Assembly: GCA_002633005.1 (NCBI GenBank)
Contig: NMRA01000262.1
Location: forward strand, 465,894 to 529,893
Origin: Phoronis australis
Taxonomy: Eukaryota > Phoronida > Phoronidae
Length of the DNA: 64,000 nt
Direction: 5' to 3'
The position numbers and the translations under genes are program-made. Positions 1 to 11,774 of this stretch are shown in pieces (positions within the stretch are counted from its first letter, which is position 1; every line of letters starts with the position of its first letter). The notes below the pieces were generated by a model. That model worked only from the letters and a program-made list of their open reading frames with translations, was not told where the DNA came from and did no database searches.

Positions 1-1290
1 ATTTGTAGTGGCATATATGATTTCTTGTGTTTTACGTGTATATAAAAATGGTGATGCCGTAACTATAAGCAAGATACACGTACGATTTGTTACTTTCAGA
101 AGGTTAGACCTATCGACAATAGCTTCCATTTTTGAAGGTTTACTGACCATTGCATCGAAGTGCCATGTTTTAACCGCCCGTTTATCACAGGTACAATCAG
201 ATTGTGTGCAGTTGCCAGTACGACAGTAAAGATAATTTTTGAGAATTGTTCTTATTGAGTGATAAGGAGTTACTGGATTTAAGAATTTTATTTTTACTAA
301 ATAAATATTCAATGAATACTATTTAAGTTTCACTCCAAACATTCACTTCTGGTATCAAAATTGTATGTATAAACAAAAAGTGTAGCATCGGAACTAACTG
401 TTTGAATTTGTCATGAGCAATTATTTATTATATGACCTCAAGGGAGAACGGGATAAAACACAATGAATAAATGACAATAGACAGATTAAAATTAAATTAA
501 AAGGCTCTGGTGATAGCAAATGGTCATGAGAGAAGAGTCCAGACAACGAAAACGGTTGTCCCTGGGATTTGACGTTTTGTTAGGCTCACATTTTGAAAAT
601 ATATCCTCCGAACTAGCCGTTTACAACGTCTGGCTTCATCTCCACACCGATCAATGACAGTTAACAACTGCCAAAATGTGCCTCATGGTACAGTTACACC
701 ATTTGCTACCCACTTCTGATGCATAACCGTATCAACGTGCATCTGACCCCAACCCGCGATGTGTTTTGTTTTATGTGCATCAATTTCAGTTTAATCACCA
801 GTCGTCTCTTTATCTAACGCCATTATTTGTGTACTAGTCGTACGTCGCCATTACATGTATTTGTGTACTATTCGTACGTCACATTTGGTTATTGTGTTTC
901 CTGTCGCTGTTCTATAAAAATACAGACGTTCATGTAAGCCAAGTCGTCTTTTATTATTACTGGCGTAATGTGTCTTGCTCTTATGCCTCTCTGTTGTCTT
1001 TCATGTTTTGTCCATAGCCCATTGTTGTTAGGTTCTGAGTACAGGGCGTTGGGTACACTGGCTGGAATTAGGTATTCGCCAGTGGTTGGAGCGGGCTGTT
1101 CTGAGCAGGCTTCGTACTCTATAAGTGTTTTGGGCTGCATTTCGTATTGTATTTTCGTGTCTTTATACATTAGGTCAGTTTAGAGTAATTGTAGTTGCTA
1201 GTAAGACTAAGCTTCACAGTGTTCAGTAGTACAGTTACGCATACTGGTTTGATTTCACGAAAAAAGGTGATTTGTGTTTCAGGAGTCACT
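1..1290. other. No recognised gene
   Basis: I see no recognisable gene here. Opposed short open frames around 889-1183 overlap each other completely; neither has a motif I know, and neither has convincing splice sites. The stretch 780-900 repeats a short 'gtgtacta(g/t)tcgtacgtc' phrase twice, which suggests a small local duplication. Nothing supports a promoter or an RNA gene. Confidence 0.4.
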
Positions 1291-1300
1291 ACTTTCTTAC

Positions 1301-1664
1301 CCTTGTCTTTCCTTCGTGATCTCCCAGGATAAGAAGTGTTGAAATCATTACGTCGTGCACTGCCGGCGGCGGTCGGCTGTATTGACGGAGTTCTGCTATG
1401 GTTGATTTGTCCATCGTCAGCATTGCGACTCTGTAGCTTTCAAGGCGATACAATGTTGCCAGTAGCTCCCTTGCGCGCGTTATTTCGGAACTAATTTGGG
1501 TATCACTGTCAGAAAGGCAACTTTCGTCTACGTCGTCTAGAGCATTTTGCAAAGTTCCTGCGTCGTGAGTCCGCTTAGCCTCTGCTAAAGCTATAAGAAG
1601 AACTGGTGAATTAACTTCGAAATATTTACCAATGTGTGATTTATTTTGACGTGCTGGGCCATCA
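1301..1664 (-). CDS. Internal exon, dynein heavy chain stalk-like
   Basis: This is a candidate internal exon on the minus strand, open from about 1,664 to a good splice donor (AAGG followed by GTAAGA) at 1,301. The translation runs through a helical part (FEVNSPVLLIALAEAK) and ends with a segment containing AELRQYSRPPPAVHDVM. That arrangement, a helix, an invariant-looking Pro-Pro and then a second helix ending in a leucine-rich LLILG, resembles the junction of coiled-coil CC1 and the stalk base of dynein heavy chains, where a PP dipeptide is typical. The acceptor, an AG at 1,665-1,666, has a poor pyrimidine tract, so the 5' edge is uncertain. No other dynein exon (AAA domains, linker) is visible nearby, so the rest would lie outside the window. 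It could instead be a divergent dynein-domain protein such as a DNHD1-like one, or a chance similarity. Confidence 0.38.
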
Positions 1665-2039
1665 CTGATTATGTCAGGATTTTATACAATGCAGGTACTT
1701 GAGATTTCTCTATTGCAACAATGCTAAGGTGATCTAGCAGGACATCACTTATATGTCTAAAAGTTTTAACCATTTTTGTTGCTGCCAAAGAAGAGGGGGG
1801 GTCTCTATGCAAAAGAGAAGCCAGTCGCCTTGAAGTAGTTCTAAATGTGGTCGTGCTCCCGAGTAGACTCCCATGCCACGTTGAATGGGTCCGCCACTGC
1901 TGTTTACAAGCTATCCACTTTTGAATATCTGAAGAAAAAGTATCAGAAACTGGTCCTGGGTGATGCAGACCAACGCTAAATACCATGTCTCGATAGGCAT
2001 CGATACCGTGCGCAATCGAGACGTTGATCTTATAATAAT

Positions 2040-3185
2040 TTAATGTATTGACGATTGTGGAAACAAGATAAGCATACAGCTCCCCGTCAGGACCTTTGTG
2101 ATGGCTTTAGAAGGGTCTGTCAGGCTAGTGCTGATTGCAGTGAACCCCAAACCTTACTGTAGTCTTCGTGGGGTATTTCTTCAGGTGAAAACTAATACTC
2201 CCAAGGCATAAGCTGGAAGGGTGAGTTCGACACCAATCCATCCGAGGCAGTTGGGCCAGATTTGGAAGCTGGTGCTGATAAAGTGGAAATCACCGAGTCA
2301 ACTGATGTTTAAAGTGCTGATGAGACTGTCAAGAACCGCGTGGTGCCTAGTGTGGTTGACCATGGGTATCTATCATCCAGTGACACTGCCTCTTTTGTAG
2401 TAGATCTGAATGTCCCAGGGAGATGCAAACAAGCGACTGATCGCATACCAAGTCTACTATTTCAAAAATGGTCCTTTCTGGTTTTCATATTAAGATGCCT
2501 AATCATGAAGTGGGGCTTGAAATGTTGGCACGTTAATCTTTATCATGGTTTTCACCTGTCCTCCTGCAACAAACTTTGCATAGAGACAAGTTTTGTCTCC
2601 GATCCAAAAGCCTTACTGTAGTGGGAGCATGGTGCATGTTCCTCTAAACATCAAATTATATACCACTAGACCCGATAGCGACTTGGGACCAAGCGCAGGT
2701 GTTTGGCACCTATAGACAATATTGTCAAGGCCACTGTCAGATTTCTATGACAGACTTTGCGACCTTATAAACCGATATCATCAAAGTAGTTTTACAAAAC
2801 CTATTTTGAGACTTAAACTTGGCTTTCCTAATTTTTTTAGTCTTAGACCTAACTTGCATTTCACGAACTCGGTTTAAAAGTCTGAAAGCCTGGTTTTATT
2901 AGACTTTGTGAGGAGTTTTAGTAAAACTAAGTTTAAAGTATCCAAGGCACACTACTGTTTCTATTTGGACTAACTCTTCAAAGAAATTATTGAAGTTCGT
3001 CAATGAAACCATGATCCTATAGCTATGAATGAGTACTGACATTTGCAGCTGGGTCCGTTACCAATAAAAGGAGTCAGGAAAAGTGTGAAATATATATCAA
3101 GAGAAATAGGGTTTCCTCAACGAAATGATTAGAGAAAAAGCCAATGATAGAGGTAGCAAGAAAACAGGCACCAAATGAAACCAAC
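2040..3185 (+). mobile_element. Possible 5' part of decayed LINE
   Basis: This stretch has protein-like but interrupted reading on the plus strand. Around 2,220-2,330 one frame reads an acidic segment (for example FDTNPSEAVGPDLEAG), broken by a stop, and it continues from 2,340. It could be ORF1 of the LINE whose RNase H domain lies at about 4,050-4,200, but no zinc knuckle is visible. From 2,650 to 3,180 I see nothing specific. Confidence 0.25.
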
Positions 3186-3189
3186 GTTA

Positions 3190-4660
3190 CCAGCAGACTA
3201 GGACAGACGTTAGTCCAGCGAGGCTAAAGAGTTACCGCTTTCGAAAAATGCAATGTGAAGCAGTTAAATGACGCCCTAAAACACTCAAAACTGAAGGACT
3301 AAAATGTGCGAAGCCAAACGGTGAGGATTAACCATATCATGGGAGGGCTCAAGCTGTTAATTTGTGTTACCGGTGGCCAACACACCACTACATGAAAAGG
3401 TGGCACATCAAGGTGTTACTTTCCTCTATCACCTTTCGTGGAAACCTCATGTGATGAACAGAATCACTAAACCTAAGTCAGCTTTAATGAGGTGTTCTCG
3501 TGTGGTGGGTAAAACTTGGAGATTTATCTCCCAAGATTACGTTATGGGTCTAGATTGGTCTTGTCTGGCCTATTTTAGTATATACTAATCATATCTCTTG
3601 ACCAAAGCACCACCAAATAAAACCTAACACAATCACTGTAACAGTGTTTACATGTACCTTGCATGTGTGTTACTTGTGCGTTTCCAGGAACACCCGCTGC
3701 TGCAATATAAGTGGTTATTGGCTTGTAAAATTGTACCTACAGTTTACAGTATGAGGTGTAATAGATATGCAAATTACCGTATGATATCGAATGGAATAGG
3801 GCTCAAATCAGTGATACTGTAGCACTTTTACTTTCCCGACCTCAAAGATAAAGACAAGCAGACTTAGATATCAGTCAGTAATAATGCAACAGTTTTAGGC
3901 CATCCAATCTGGCTGTTGACTAGAGAGAATTGCGCAGTTCTTAGTAACCAGGAGGTCTGGATCTGCATGGATACTTTTGCATGGTGAAGCAGAAATTAAG
4001 GCTCTAAACAGCCTAAATCAGCTCAAGGTGTGCTCGGACTTGCGTGGATGAGCTCAATTTAATGACAATAAATATTACGATACATGTCAACTGGGTCAAA
4101 GGTCATGTTGGCATTGATGGTAGTGAAGCTGCTGATTACCTTGTAAAGCAAGGAGCAAGGACACCATGTTTGCACCAGAACTCTACATACCATTCTCATA
4201 CCAGTATTGCAAGGCAACGGTAAACCGTGGGTTTATAAATTGTGAGCGGTTGCATGGAGGATGTCCTCCACCTGCATGGAAATCAAACGTATAAGTACCA
4301 TAGAGCCGAGAGGTTCCAAGCGATTGTTATGCTCAGATAGGCTGGCTAATCGGCAGGTGAATACTAGGCACTGCAACTTATCTCGGCGCCAAAACGCCAC
4401 AGGTTGTGTGGCTTGTTCAAACTGCCCTAATTGCGGCTTGGAAGCTGAGACTCCCCAAGGTATCAAGGTATCAAGGTCTTCGCAACCATCTGCTAGATGA
4501 GCAAATAACTTGCCCGGAAGAAATCGCCAGATCGAGCATGTACAATAACTTTTATAATTTCCTGACAAAACCGAAAGATCAGAAGACTTTACTCACGAAG
4601 AGCCCCGTGCTAAGAGATCTTCTTGAGTCCTAATCAGGTGGTTAGTGCAATGGGCCAAAA
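3190..4660 (+). mobile_element. Decayed LINE with RT tail and RNase H
   Basis: This is a frameshifted and stop-ridden non-LTR retrotransposon fragment on the plus strand. At 3,450-3,530 the translation contains ITKPKSALMRCSRVVGKTW, the pattern found after the catalytic reverse transcriptase core in Jockey/I-like LINEs (arrays of ALM..R..GKTWG). At about 4,085-4,165 it reads HVNWVKGHVGIDGSEAADYL, a clear RNase H signature (W-x-K-G-H-x-G-x-x-G-N/S-E-x-A-D). At 4,365-4,460 a cysteine-containing segment (HCNLSRRQ, then CSNCPNCG) fits the C-terminal zinc-binding region. The order RT tail, RNase H, Cys motif is that of I/Jockey-group elements carrying RNase H. Many stops show that it is dead. Confidence 0.72.
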
Positions 4661-4669
4661 TGAGTGGCC

Positions 4670-5330
4670 TAAGAGCGCCTGGAGTACCACAGAAGGCATC
4701 GGGTCACCTGACCACTTTTAGCAGGCGGACTGGACCCTCGTTCTAGTCGCGCTTGACAGACCAAAAAACTTGTATGTAAAAGATTATTAACAAAACAAGT
4801 TTCAAGTGAAATTATATATAAGATACAGAAACAATATGAGTCATAGACCAAAAGACGTTCCTCGGTGGTCAGGCAGTGTCGTCTCAGGACCTTAAGCACC
4901 TACGCATCCATCACTAGTACAATATTTGTATCCTCAGACATTCTGGGGAAATTCATTAACGTGCCACAAATAACATGCATTAGAAACCTTTGAAGGTGAG
5001 CCCCTTTTGCTGTGATGGGTAGACGAAAAAACATTACGTTCGAGTTTATTCTTCATAGGTGCAATCATCTCATGATGAACACGAAAGGTCACGAGATTGA
5101 ATGTCGAATGATTCTCAAAAATCTTCACTACATTTACCTTGTCATCGTATCCTAGCAACATTACAACCGTTGAACTGGTTGGTCAATGAGGCTTACATGT
5201 GCAATGGTTGGATAGAATTCAATATTTCCGTTACACAAACGGACAGATACATCAACATAAATCGAATTGCTAGGTACACGTGAGTGGAAGTCAGTTAACG
5301 GACGTGGTTTGCTTGCAAAGATCGATATCT
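4670..5330. other. No recognised feature
   Basis: AT-rich sequence with only short overlapping open frames on both strands. I see no splice-bounded exon, repeat or RNA gene that I can support. Confidence 0.4.
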
Positions 5331-7330
5331 CATGCGAAGGCAAACTTAAGAGGCATCTATATAAAAACAGTAGATTTTCAAAAATCAGTCTATACGGCAA
5401 AATTCAAAACAACTTCATTTTTTGTATAGGGATAGGTATCCTAACAAAAATCTAAATGCCACATTTTGTGCACTTAACGACCCCTAATTTTGTCTCTGAA
5501 GCACTAGACCACAATTGGTCATATTAGTTGTCTCAGAATTGGTTTTTTAGCAATGAGTAACTTACAAAGTAGATTGAATGTTGTACTTTAGTGGCTGGAA
5601 TAACCAATGTATACTGTAAATATTTATTTGGCATTTACTCAGATTTGACGGCTTTGAGCTAGACAGGGGAGATAATTCACATACCACTTTCCTAGCTAAA
5701 TTTAGTGGCCGTTTTTGTGAGATTTAATGAAAATTGTCTTGCAAAACTGTCGATTTTGGAAATGAGGAGCACAGACAAATTGAACGAAACTTTGAACAAT
5801 AAATCTGCTTTAAATTATTATTTCATGATTTGACAACTGCAGGTCAATTAAATGGAAATCAATCCTTTTAAAGTTCGAAATTGAAAGAACTGTTATTTGT
5901 AAAGACTGGTTTTGAGGCTATTATTTTGTTAAGAAAAAATGAAGAACGAAGGCCATTTCTATTCATTTAGGAGTTTTTATCGAATAAGTGCCATCACAAA
6001 GTCTTTGATAAAGACACAGAATGCAGAATTTTAGGGGGGCATGGCTCCCTTGGCCCCTCTGAATCCGCCACTGGATCCGTTCAGTGGCGTAACGAGCACC
6101 TCTTTCCCCCCGTCGACATCTCACTAAAGTGGCCCCCCACCCCCGGTAATTGGTAGCTGTGTAAACCCCCAGTGAACAGGTGCCTCCCTTTGACGACACA
6201 TGTTTAGCACCCCCCGCCCCCTTCCCCTTCGGCATCTAACCCCACTTGCTTCGGCACAGAGTCAGTCGCTCGGTGTGTTATGAAGTCCAGACCGTTGTGT
6301 TGAAGTGTGTTCACGTAACGTCAGTCATGAACTGAGTCATTAATTAAAATTGTCTAGCACGAATTTTCTCTTGATCTCGAATGTATGTCGTTTCATGTCG
6401 TTAATGATCGCACTGTCAGAATTATTCAACGTTGGGGTGGTCGGCGACCGGTGTGGAGATTAAAATTCGAAGCAACCTGCAGGGACATTACATTATGAAT
6501 TTTTTCGAAGATGAAGAAATTTTTGCCACAACTCCCTACCTGCCTATGCCAGTGGCTCTCACATCAAAGATACAAACACGAGTAAGGCAAATGTGACTGG
6601 TAGTTGCGTCCACAGTGTCCAGGTAAATGGACAGCGGCGCCATCTATTATTTAGACAAAGCACTCATGCCTATCACAATTTATGTACATAATTTTTTGTA
6701 ATAAGCAATAATCATCAGTGTGGTTTTCAGGGAATGGTAATTAGTAATACTGTCTGCTTTTTCTCTAAAGTACATGCTTTTTACGTCGTTTTTTGCAAGC
6801 TAATTACACGTTTCGAGAGGCCCCCTATTGATGGTTGAGGTAACCGAGAACAGGCAAATAGGACGAAGTGCTGTGCGTGTAATGCTTCGTAAGCAAACAC
6901 TACGAAGAGGCAAGATTTCTTATTTTAGATTATGACGAGGTTAGGATTGGCCAAACAATTTAGTATAAGCTCAGGTTTTGAAAAGATGCAATATGGCTGC
7001 TACAGAGTGCCAAATTTGGCCGAAAATAGCTTCAATAAAAACCTCCAAAACAGACATTTTTGCCACACAAAATCAAAGTATACAAATTTGAAAATAAATT
7101 GCGCCATTATATTATAGTCTTTTGAAACCGTATCACTCATTTGTTATCAGCTAGCTATACATGCTAGCAAAATGCATTCAAACACGTCTACTTCGGCGCC
7201 CAATTTTGTCGCAAAACAGAAGTGCATGCCACAAAAAGAGAAATAATGGATGGAAATTCTTAAAAAAGAGATTTTTTTACATCTCACCAAACGAAACTCA
7301 TGTGCTAAGTCTCAAAAATCTGTGATTATG
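5330..7330 (+). repeat. 2-kb dispersed repeat, copy 1
   Basis: This segment is collinear, in inverted orientation, with 27,840-30,150. Matched landmarks are 5,370-5,530 with 29,960-30,120, 5,700-5,850 with 29,560-29,690, 6,310-6,340 (gtcagtcatgaactgagtca) with 28,760-28,790, and 6,890-7,330 with 27,840-28,290. No conserved coding frame is apparent between the copies, so it is best read as a non-autonomous or badly decayed mobile element of about 2-2.3 kb. Copy 1 carries unrelated inserts, including G/C-rich transposon ends at 6,030-6,240. Confidence 0.65.
6030..6240. mobile_element. G/C-rich hAT-like transposon ends
   Basis: Runs of G or C are flanked by phrases such as 'ccgccactggatcc' and 'cagtggcgtaacg'. 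Similar ends (cagtggcggat followed by a G-run) recur at about 7,480, 7,720-7,765, 52,817-52,860 and 56,895-56,955. The phrase cagtggcgga(t/a)c plus a G-run is typical of terminal inverted repeats of hAT-type elements in animals. I see no transposase, so these are solo ends or MITE fragments. Confidence 0.45.
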
Positions 7331-7474
7331 TGTATAGACTCCACCTGTTGGGTTTTATATGGAGTCACTCTTAATTTCTCCAGAATTGTAAGAAACTACA
7401 TGTAACAGTTTACGGAACACAGTCCAGCTTTCTTTAATTGCCGGAGGTTGCACTAGGGTGTCTTGTAACAAACA

Positions 7475-7770
7475 CTGCAGTGGCGGATCTTGAATACCAT
7501 AAGAAGAGCCCAACATGTTGACTCGGGCAATTGGGCAAAGCGCCACTGCATGCGCACAGCCGGCCTGAAAGTTGCGGAACATGAATCGAAGGACTAAAAA
7601 AAACGGGGACACGATTCCAGTCTGCGCTCAGATCCCCTCCTCATCCGCTACCGTATCTAGTTACTGAACTCAATGATTCCTCACCCTTCACGTTGTTGCT
7701 GTTTCACTTTGCTTGCGGCAGCCAAGGGGGGGGGGGCTGACCCCCCTAAATCCGCCTGTGCACTGTAGCA
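7475..7770. mobile_element. Fragmentary hAT-like termini
   Basis: A copy of 'cagtggcggatct' at about 7,479 and a G-run/C-run terminus at 7,722-7,760 ('ggctgacccccctaaatccgcc') lie in inverse orientation about 250 bp apart. They may be the two ends of a short non-autonomous element. The sequence between them has no coding signal I can recognise. Confidence 0.4.
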
Positions 7771-8132
7771 CGGACGTCCTATATATGACGAGTGCGATGA
7801 CATATGCCGTCAACATGAACATACGTCGCCGCTCGAGCGACAACGCATGTCACAAAAGTATGCCAAAGTATTGTGTATGGAGGATTATTAACCGCAGGTT
7901 ACTCAGGGGAATGCTACCTTGGACTCACTTCGTATCCCAGAAGATTATTCTAGTTTCGTAAGTAAGCATCGCTACCAATCAAAACAAGAGTCCTCCACAT
8001 TTTCTTGTTTACACTGAGTTAGTCAGTGTTACTCTATATTCCTTGTTTACAGTGACACAGTCAGTGTAACTGCTCATCTAGTTACTGCACTTTTCACCAA
8101 TATTTGTACATCTTCCTATACTATGCGTTCGC

Positions 8133-10342
8133 TTATACTGCTCTACGGAACTGTTTGACATTACCATCTCTTATTGTGAGATATTTCAACATCTTCGTGG
8201 CTTCCTGGACATCGACCAGACCGATGTCCTTGTCGGGATGCTCCTGTAAATACTTATTACAGAGGGGGAGCAGCTCTTTTATGTCGTCCCGTTTCGACAA
8301 CTGAATAGCCATACCCAGGTTCTTCTTCAACACACTTCCGTAGTAGTCTGCAACAACAATTTCCAAGTTAAGTATTTTGGTAAATGAGGGCACCTTAATG
8401 TTCTAAGAGGAGTTACGTTGTTAGTGAGTTGCATAAAACTTCAAACTTATCCGTTGGATAAGTTGGATTGTGCATGTCGTCAGGTGCATTGTTCAACAAA
8501 AACAACGTGACGTGTGATAATGTGACGCCATTGTTGCTATACGGCGTATAACTTGTATGCAACTGGGCCCAGTTGCATAAACGTTATACGCCGTATAGCA
8601 ACAATGACGTCGCATTATCACGCGTCACGTTATTTTTGTTGAACAATGCACCTGACGTCATGCAACAATCTAACTTATCCAGCGGATAACTTTTGAAGCT
8701 TTATGCAACTCAGCCCTGGAGTTTAAATTGTCTAAGGACAACAGCATAGACACGAGCATGGGACCATATTCAAATTGGAGGTACAATTCAATGACCCGAC
8801 TTAGAAATGGATTGGTCTGATCACAACACTGGAGTGGCAGAATCCTTTGTAAAATATAGCAACAGCAGATCAATACTTTGTCCGGGCTCGGTGTCTGTTA
8901 CACGTACTTGCATTCAACAAATGCGTGAACACTATATATTAAGTACGTTGGGTGCCCGCACACGAAACAAATACAATGCAAAGTCGCTTTCAATTAGACT
9001 AGCTCTTCCAAGCGTGTTTGCTTAAATGTCGAACCACGGGTTGAAAGGTTGGTTAATAAACCGAAAATATTTTTCTGTGGGTTTCATATTCCATTGTGAA
9101 TGAAAATTTTCACCAAGCACTGCACGGCCTTCAACAACAGCAACTGTGAAAGCCGTCTTGTATTCAACCTAAGACAACTTACCAAGACTTGGAATCATTG
9201 CTCCTACACTAGCTTCATGTGAATCACGACGATCCTATAGTAATGATGGAATAAGTAGAAGTTGTCAAGAAATTTTGGTTATCAAGTCGTATGCAGTGAA
9301 ACAGAATTCATGCCGAAAACGAAAGCCCATTATTAAAACATGTGTGTAATAGGGAAAATATGACACCAACCTGCGAAAGATGAGATTTTAGATCTTGAAA
9401 GAACTCAACGGGTAAAATGGCACGTTTCGGATTAGAAGTGGAGACGTTGGCACTCAGCGTGTCACTGGATTCGTTTTCTTCGCAGAGAGCTTCTAATTCT
9501 TTATCCCAGCTATCTGAGAAATCTTCTACTTCGTCATCACATTCATCTTGTGATTGCTCCATCAAGGGATATGTTTTTTCGCCATAACAGCCGCACAGGT
9601 ATGCTTTACTCTCATCTTTATCCGTATCGACACTCTGTTGAAAGTATGACATGTCCAAATTCCCTGAACATTCCGTCGTACTTGGTAACTTTTCTTGACG
9701 CCGGAGTGAGTGCGAAGTCTCTGGCCAAATTTCGTCAGACATTTTTTCCGGGTGACTCTCTTTATGAGTGGACACCAGACTATGTGACAATGTTCTTTGC
9801 GAGCTGAGATCGCGTGATGTCCAACACGATTCGATGTCATTAGCATAATCCTGTGATAAACTTTCACATGCTTCCCCCCTATTACTAACACGCATTTGTT
9901 CCATACCATCCCTCTTTCCACGAGCTTCTCCACCGTCAGAGCTCTTCTCGTATTTGCTAACTGAATTAAACATTACAGGTTCAACGATCGCATGATGCCC
10001 ATCCTGTGCCTCGTTACACTGAGATCTTCGCTGTTCCAGAACATCAATTCCACTGTCGTCTCTCATGCACTCTTCAGAACATCGTAAGTTTCCATCATCA
10101 AGTGCAAGTCTTACGTGTGAATTCGTGTTGATTCCATTTGCACTCATCACACCTCGACTCAGTTGTGGAACCTCATGCTCATCGTTAGATATCTGGTTCA
10201 CGTGAACCTTTTTCTTAACGAAGAGTTTGAAAGCAAATGCCCCCACCAACGCTGCCACTATAGCCAGGCCGATGACCGTGAGCGCAATCGCGGTGTTTGA
10301 AGAATCATCACGGCCCGGCGTGTTCTGTAACCCGTAGGACCT
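8133..10342 (-). CDS. Single-pass membrane protein, C-terminal two exons
   Basis: Two minus-strand exons join cleanly. Exon n-1 runs from 10,342 (acceptor TTTTCAG) to 9,367 (donor G|GTGTCA, phase 1). The last exon runs from 8,347 (acceptor TTGTTGCAG) to the stop at 8,133. The joined length is 1,191 nt, exactly 397 codons including the stop. The part seen begins outside a membrane helix (about residues 17-38, TAIALTVIGLAIVAALVGAF), followed by KLFVKKK, a stop-transfer signal. It continues as a roughly 355-residue hydrophilic, Ser/Asp/Glu-rich tail, then a compact helical end (about residues 330-390) rich in Leu, Lys and Asp. This fits a type I receptor-like protein with a long cytoplasmic tail. 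Extracellular exons would lie above 10,342 but I could not identify them. The helical C-terminus could be an interaction domain of unknown family. The intron holds a fold-back MITE. Confidence 0.6.
8421..8714. mobile_element. Fold-back MITE, Harbinger-like ends
   Basis: This is a palindrome of about 294 bp centred at 8,567/8,568 (gcaactgggcccagttgc). The two 147-bp arms pair almost throughout. Each arm begins and ends with a version of 'agttgcataa', so each arm is itself built like a small MITE and the pair sits head to head. The same 'cctggttgcataaa' end occurs at 10,800, next to a decayed Myb/SANT gene, and at 48,108, which suggests a Harbinger-type family. It lies in the intron of the membrane-protein gene. 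Confidence 0.75.
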
Positions 10343-10794
10343 CTGAAAAGTTATGGTATTATTGATTGCGGACGCTAAACGGATTGGAAATGTATTTCTG
10401 CGTTAATTTTTTGTTCCCCAATCTTATTTTTTGGATTTTGACGGTAATTGTTATAATCAAAAAGCATTGGTTTAATATGGCGGCTGATGGATAATATTGA
10501 TGCACAACACATTTGCACATGCCGTCGAAATAGAAGACAAATTGAACATCTGAGCATAGATTATAGTCGGCCACCAACTCAGCATATTTTCATTGAACAA
10601 AATCTCACGCACAAGCCGTGACGTCACTATTTCCTAGAGATACTTTCAAAACCAGGCAGTTTTACTTCCGTCGTTTGCTAATTATGTTTTTCCGTCGGTA
10701 TTCGGATCGGCGGTTTTGCCAAACTCACACCAGTGCTTAAATTAATTGAACGCTCTTAAATAAAATTCATATTAGAACTCTAGAAATAACCACC

Positions 10795-11340
10795 TGGACC
10801 TGGTTGCATAAAAGTCTGTATAACTATTCAGCTGATAAGACATTATACGGCGAATAAGATTTATACAGCGGATACTTATCTGGGTTATAAATTTGGGTTG
10901 CACAAATCTTGCATAAAGTTCGGATACCTATCTGGCGGATATCTATGTTATCCGTCGGATAGCAAAAAGGATACCATATGAGGCAATACCCATAATTTTT
11001 GTAACCATTGTAAAGACAACATGACTGACGCACGAAGAAGGTCAACTAATTGGACAAAAAATGAGAACAACCTTGTTACTGAACTTGCTACGTCATATGT
11101 ACAAGTAATTTTAATTACAATTAAAATTGCAAGTTCAATCAGAAGATGACAAAGCTGGAGAAGAACTCTGTTTGGGAGGGAACTGCGCAAAAATACAAAC
11201 CTCGGGTCTGAAAAGGTCTTCCTATGATGCCAAATAGAAGTGCAGACACATGGTGTTTGGGGCGAGAGCTTCGCAGAATCATCTACATGTATGTAAAGAA
11301 CTGAGAAGAACGGGAGGAGTCTTTGATACCTTATCAACAA
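10795..11340 (+). pseudogene. Decayed Harbinger-like Myb/SANT ORF
   Basis: From 11,021 the plus strand reads an N-terminus with MTDARRRSTNWTKNENNLVT, the start of the Myb/SANT-like DNA-binding domain found in the accessory protein of Harbinger/PIF elements (basic start, conserved Trp, then an acidic helix). The frame continues to about 11,125 and is then lost; a shifted frame carries on with KAGEELCLG-like sequence. Upstream, 10,798-10,985 contains 'ctggttgcataaa' and repeated 'tatccg.cggata' motifs shared with the fold-back element at 8,421-8,714. No DDE nuclease ORF is visible. I infer a dead Harbinger element. Confidence 0.55.
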
Positions 11341-11345
11341 GTCAT

Positions 11346-11392
11346 GTGAAAAGTAGAGAACTTTCTGATGTAGAAAGTTCTCTACTTTTCAC
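11346..11392. repeat. Perfect 21-bp hairpin
   Basis: Two perfectly complementary 21-nt arms (starting gtgaaaagtagagaa) flank a 5-nt loop, gatgt. The stem is too short to be a typical pre-miRNA and has no mismatches. It may be the end of a palindromic MITE or a recent fold-back duplication. Confidence 0.8.
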
Positions 11393-11774
11393 TTTTCTTA
11401 AAAAATGAAACACACAACTCTTTTAAGTATTCAAGAGTTATTTGCTACGTGGCATTCATTGTTTTGAAAAAATAGGTCAATCAACAATGGAATTTTGTCA
11501 AGGGCCACAGTTGTCGAAATAGCCACATATCAAAAACGTAGATCAGTTAGGGTATTGATTAGGATAATTTCCTGCTTGTGATCTATACGGTTCATCATTG
11601 TGGATTTGAAACTTCACATGATACAACAGCACAAATGTTTAAAACTTGAAAAAGTTTATTTTTTTTAATGAAGTGTCAAGCGAAAAGAGCATATTTAGTA
11701 TAGGGAGCCTCTGTTTGAGATATCCTCTTGTTTGAAGCTAAGACATCTGGTTCAATATTGATTACCAAGTTATT

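Noticed and set aside
889-1183. A 93-codon minus-strand or 71-codon plus-strand gene
   Set aside because: The frames overlap on opposite strands, lack known motifs, and have no splice or promoter support.
9562-9933. 123-codon minus-strand ORF
   Set aside because: It is an alternative frame within the membrane-protein exon, which has a better-supported frame with matching splice phases.
11346-11392. miRNA precursor
   Set aside because: The stem is only 21 bp, perfectly paired, with a 5-nt loop; no typical flanking stem extension or bulges.
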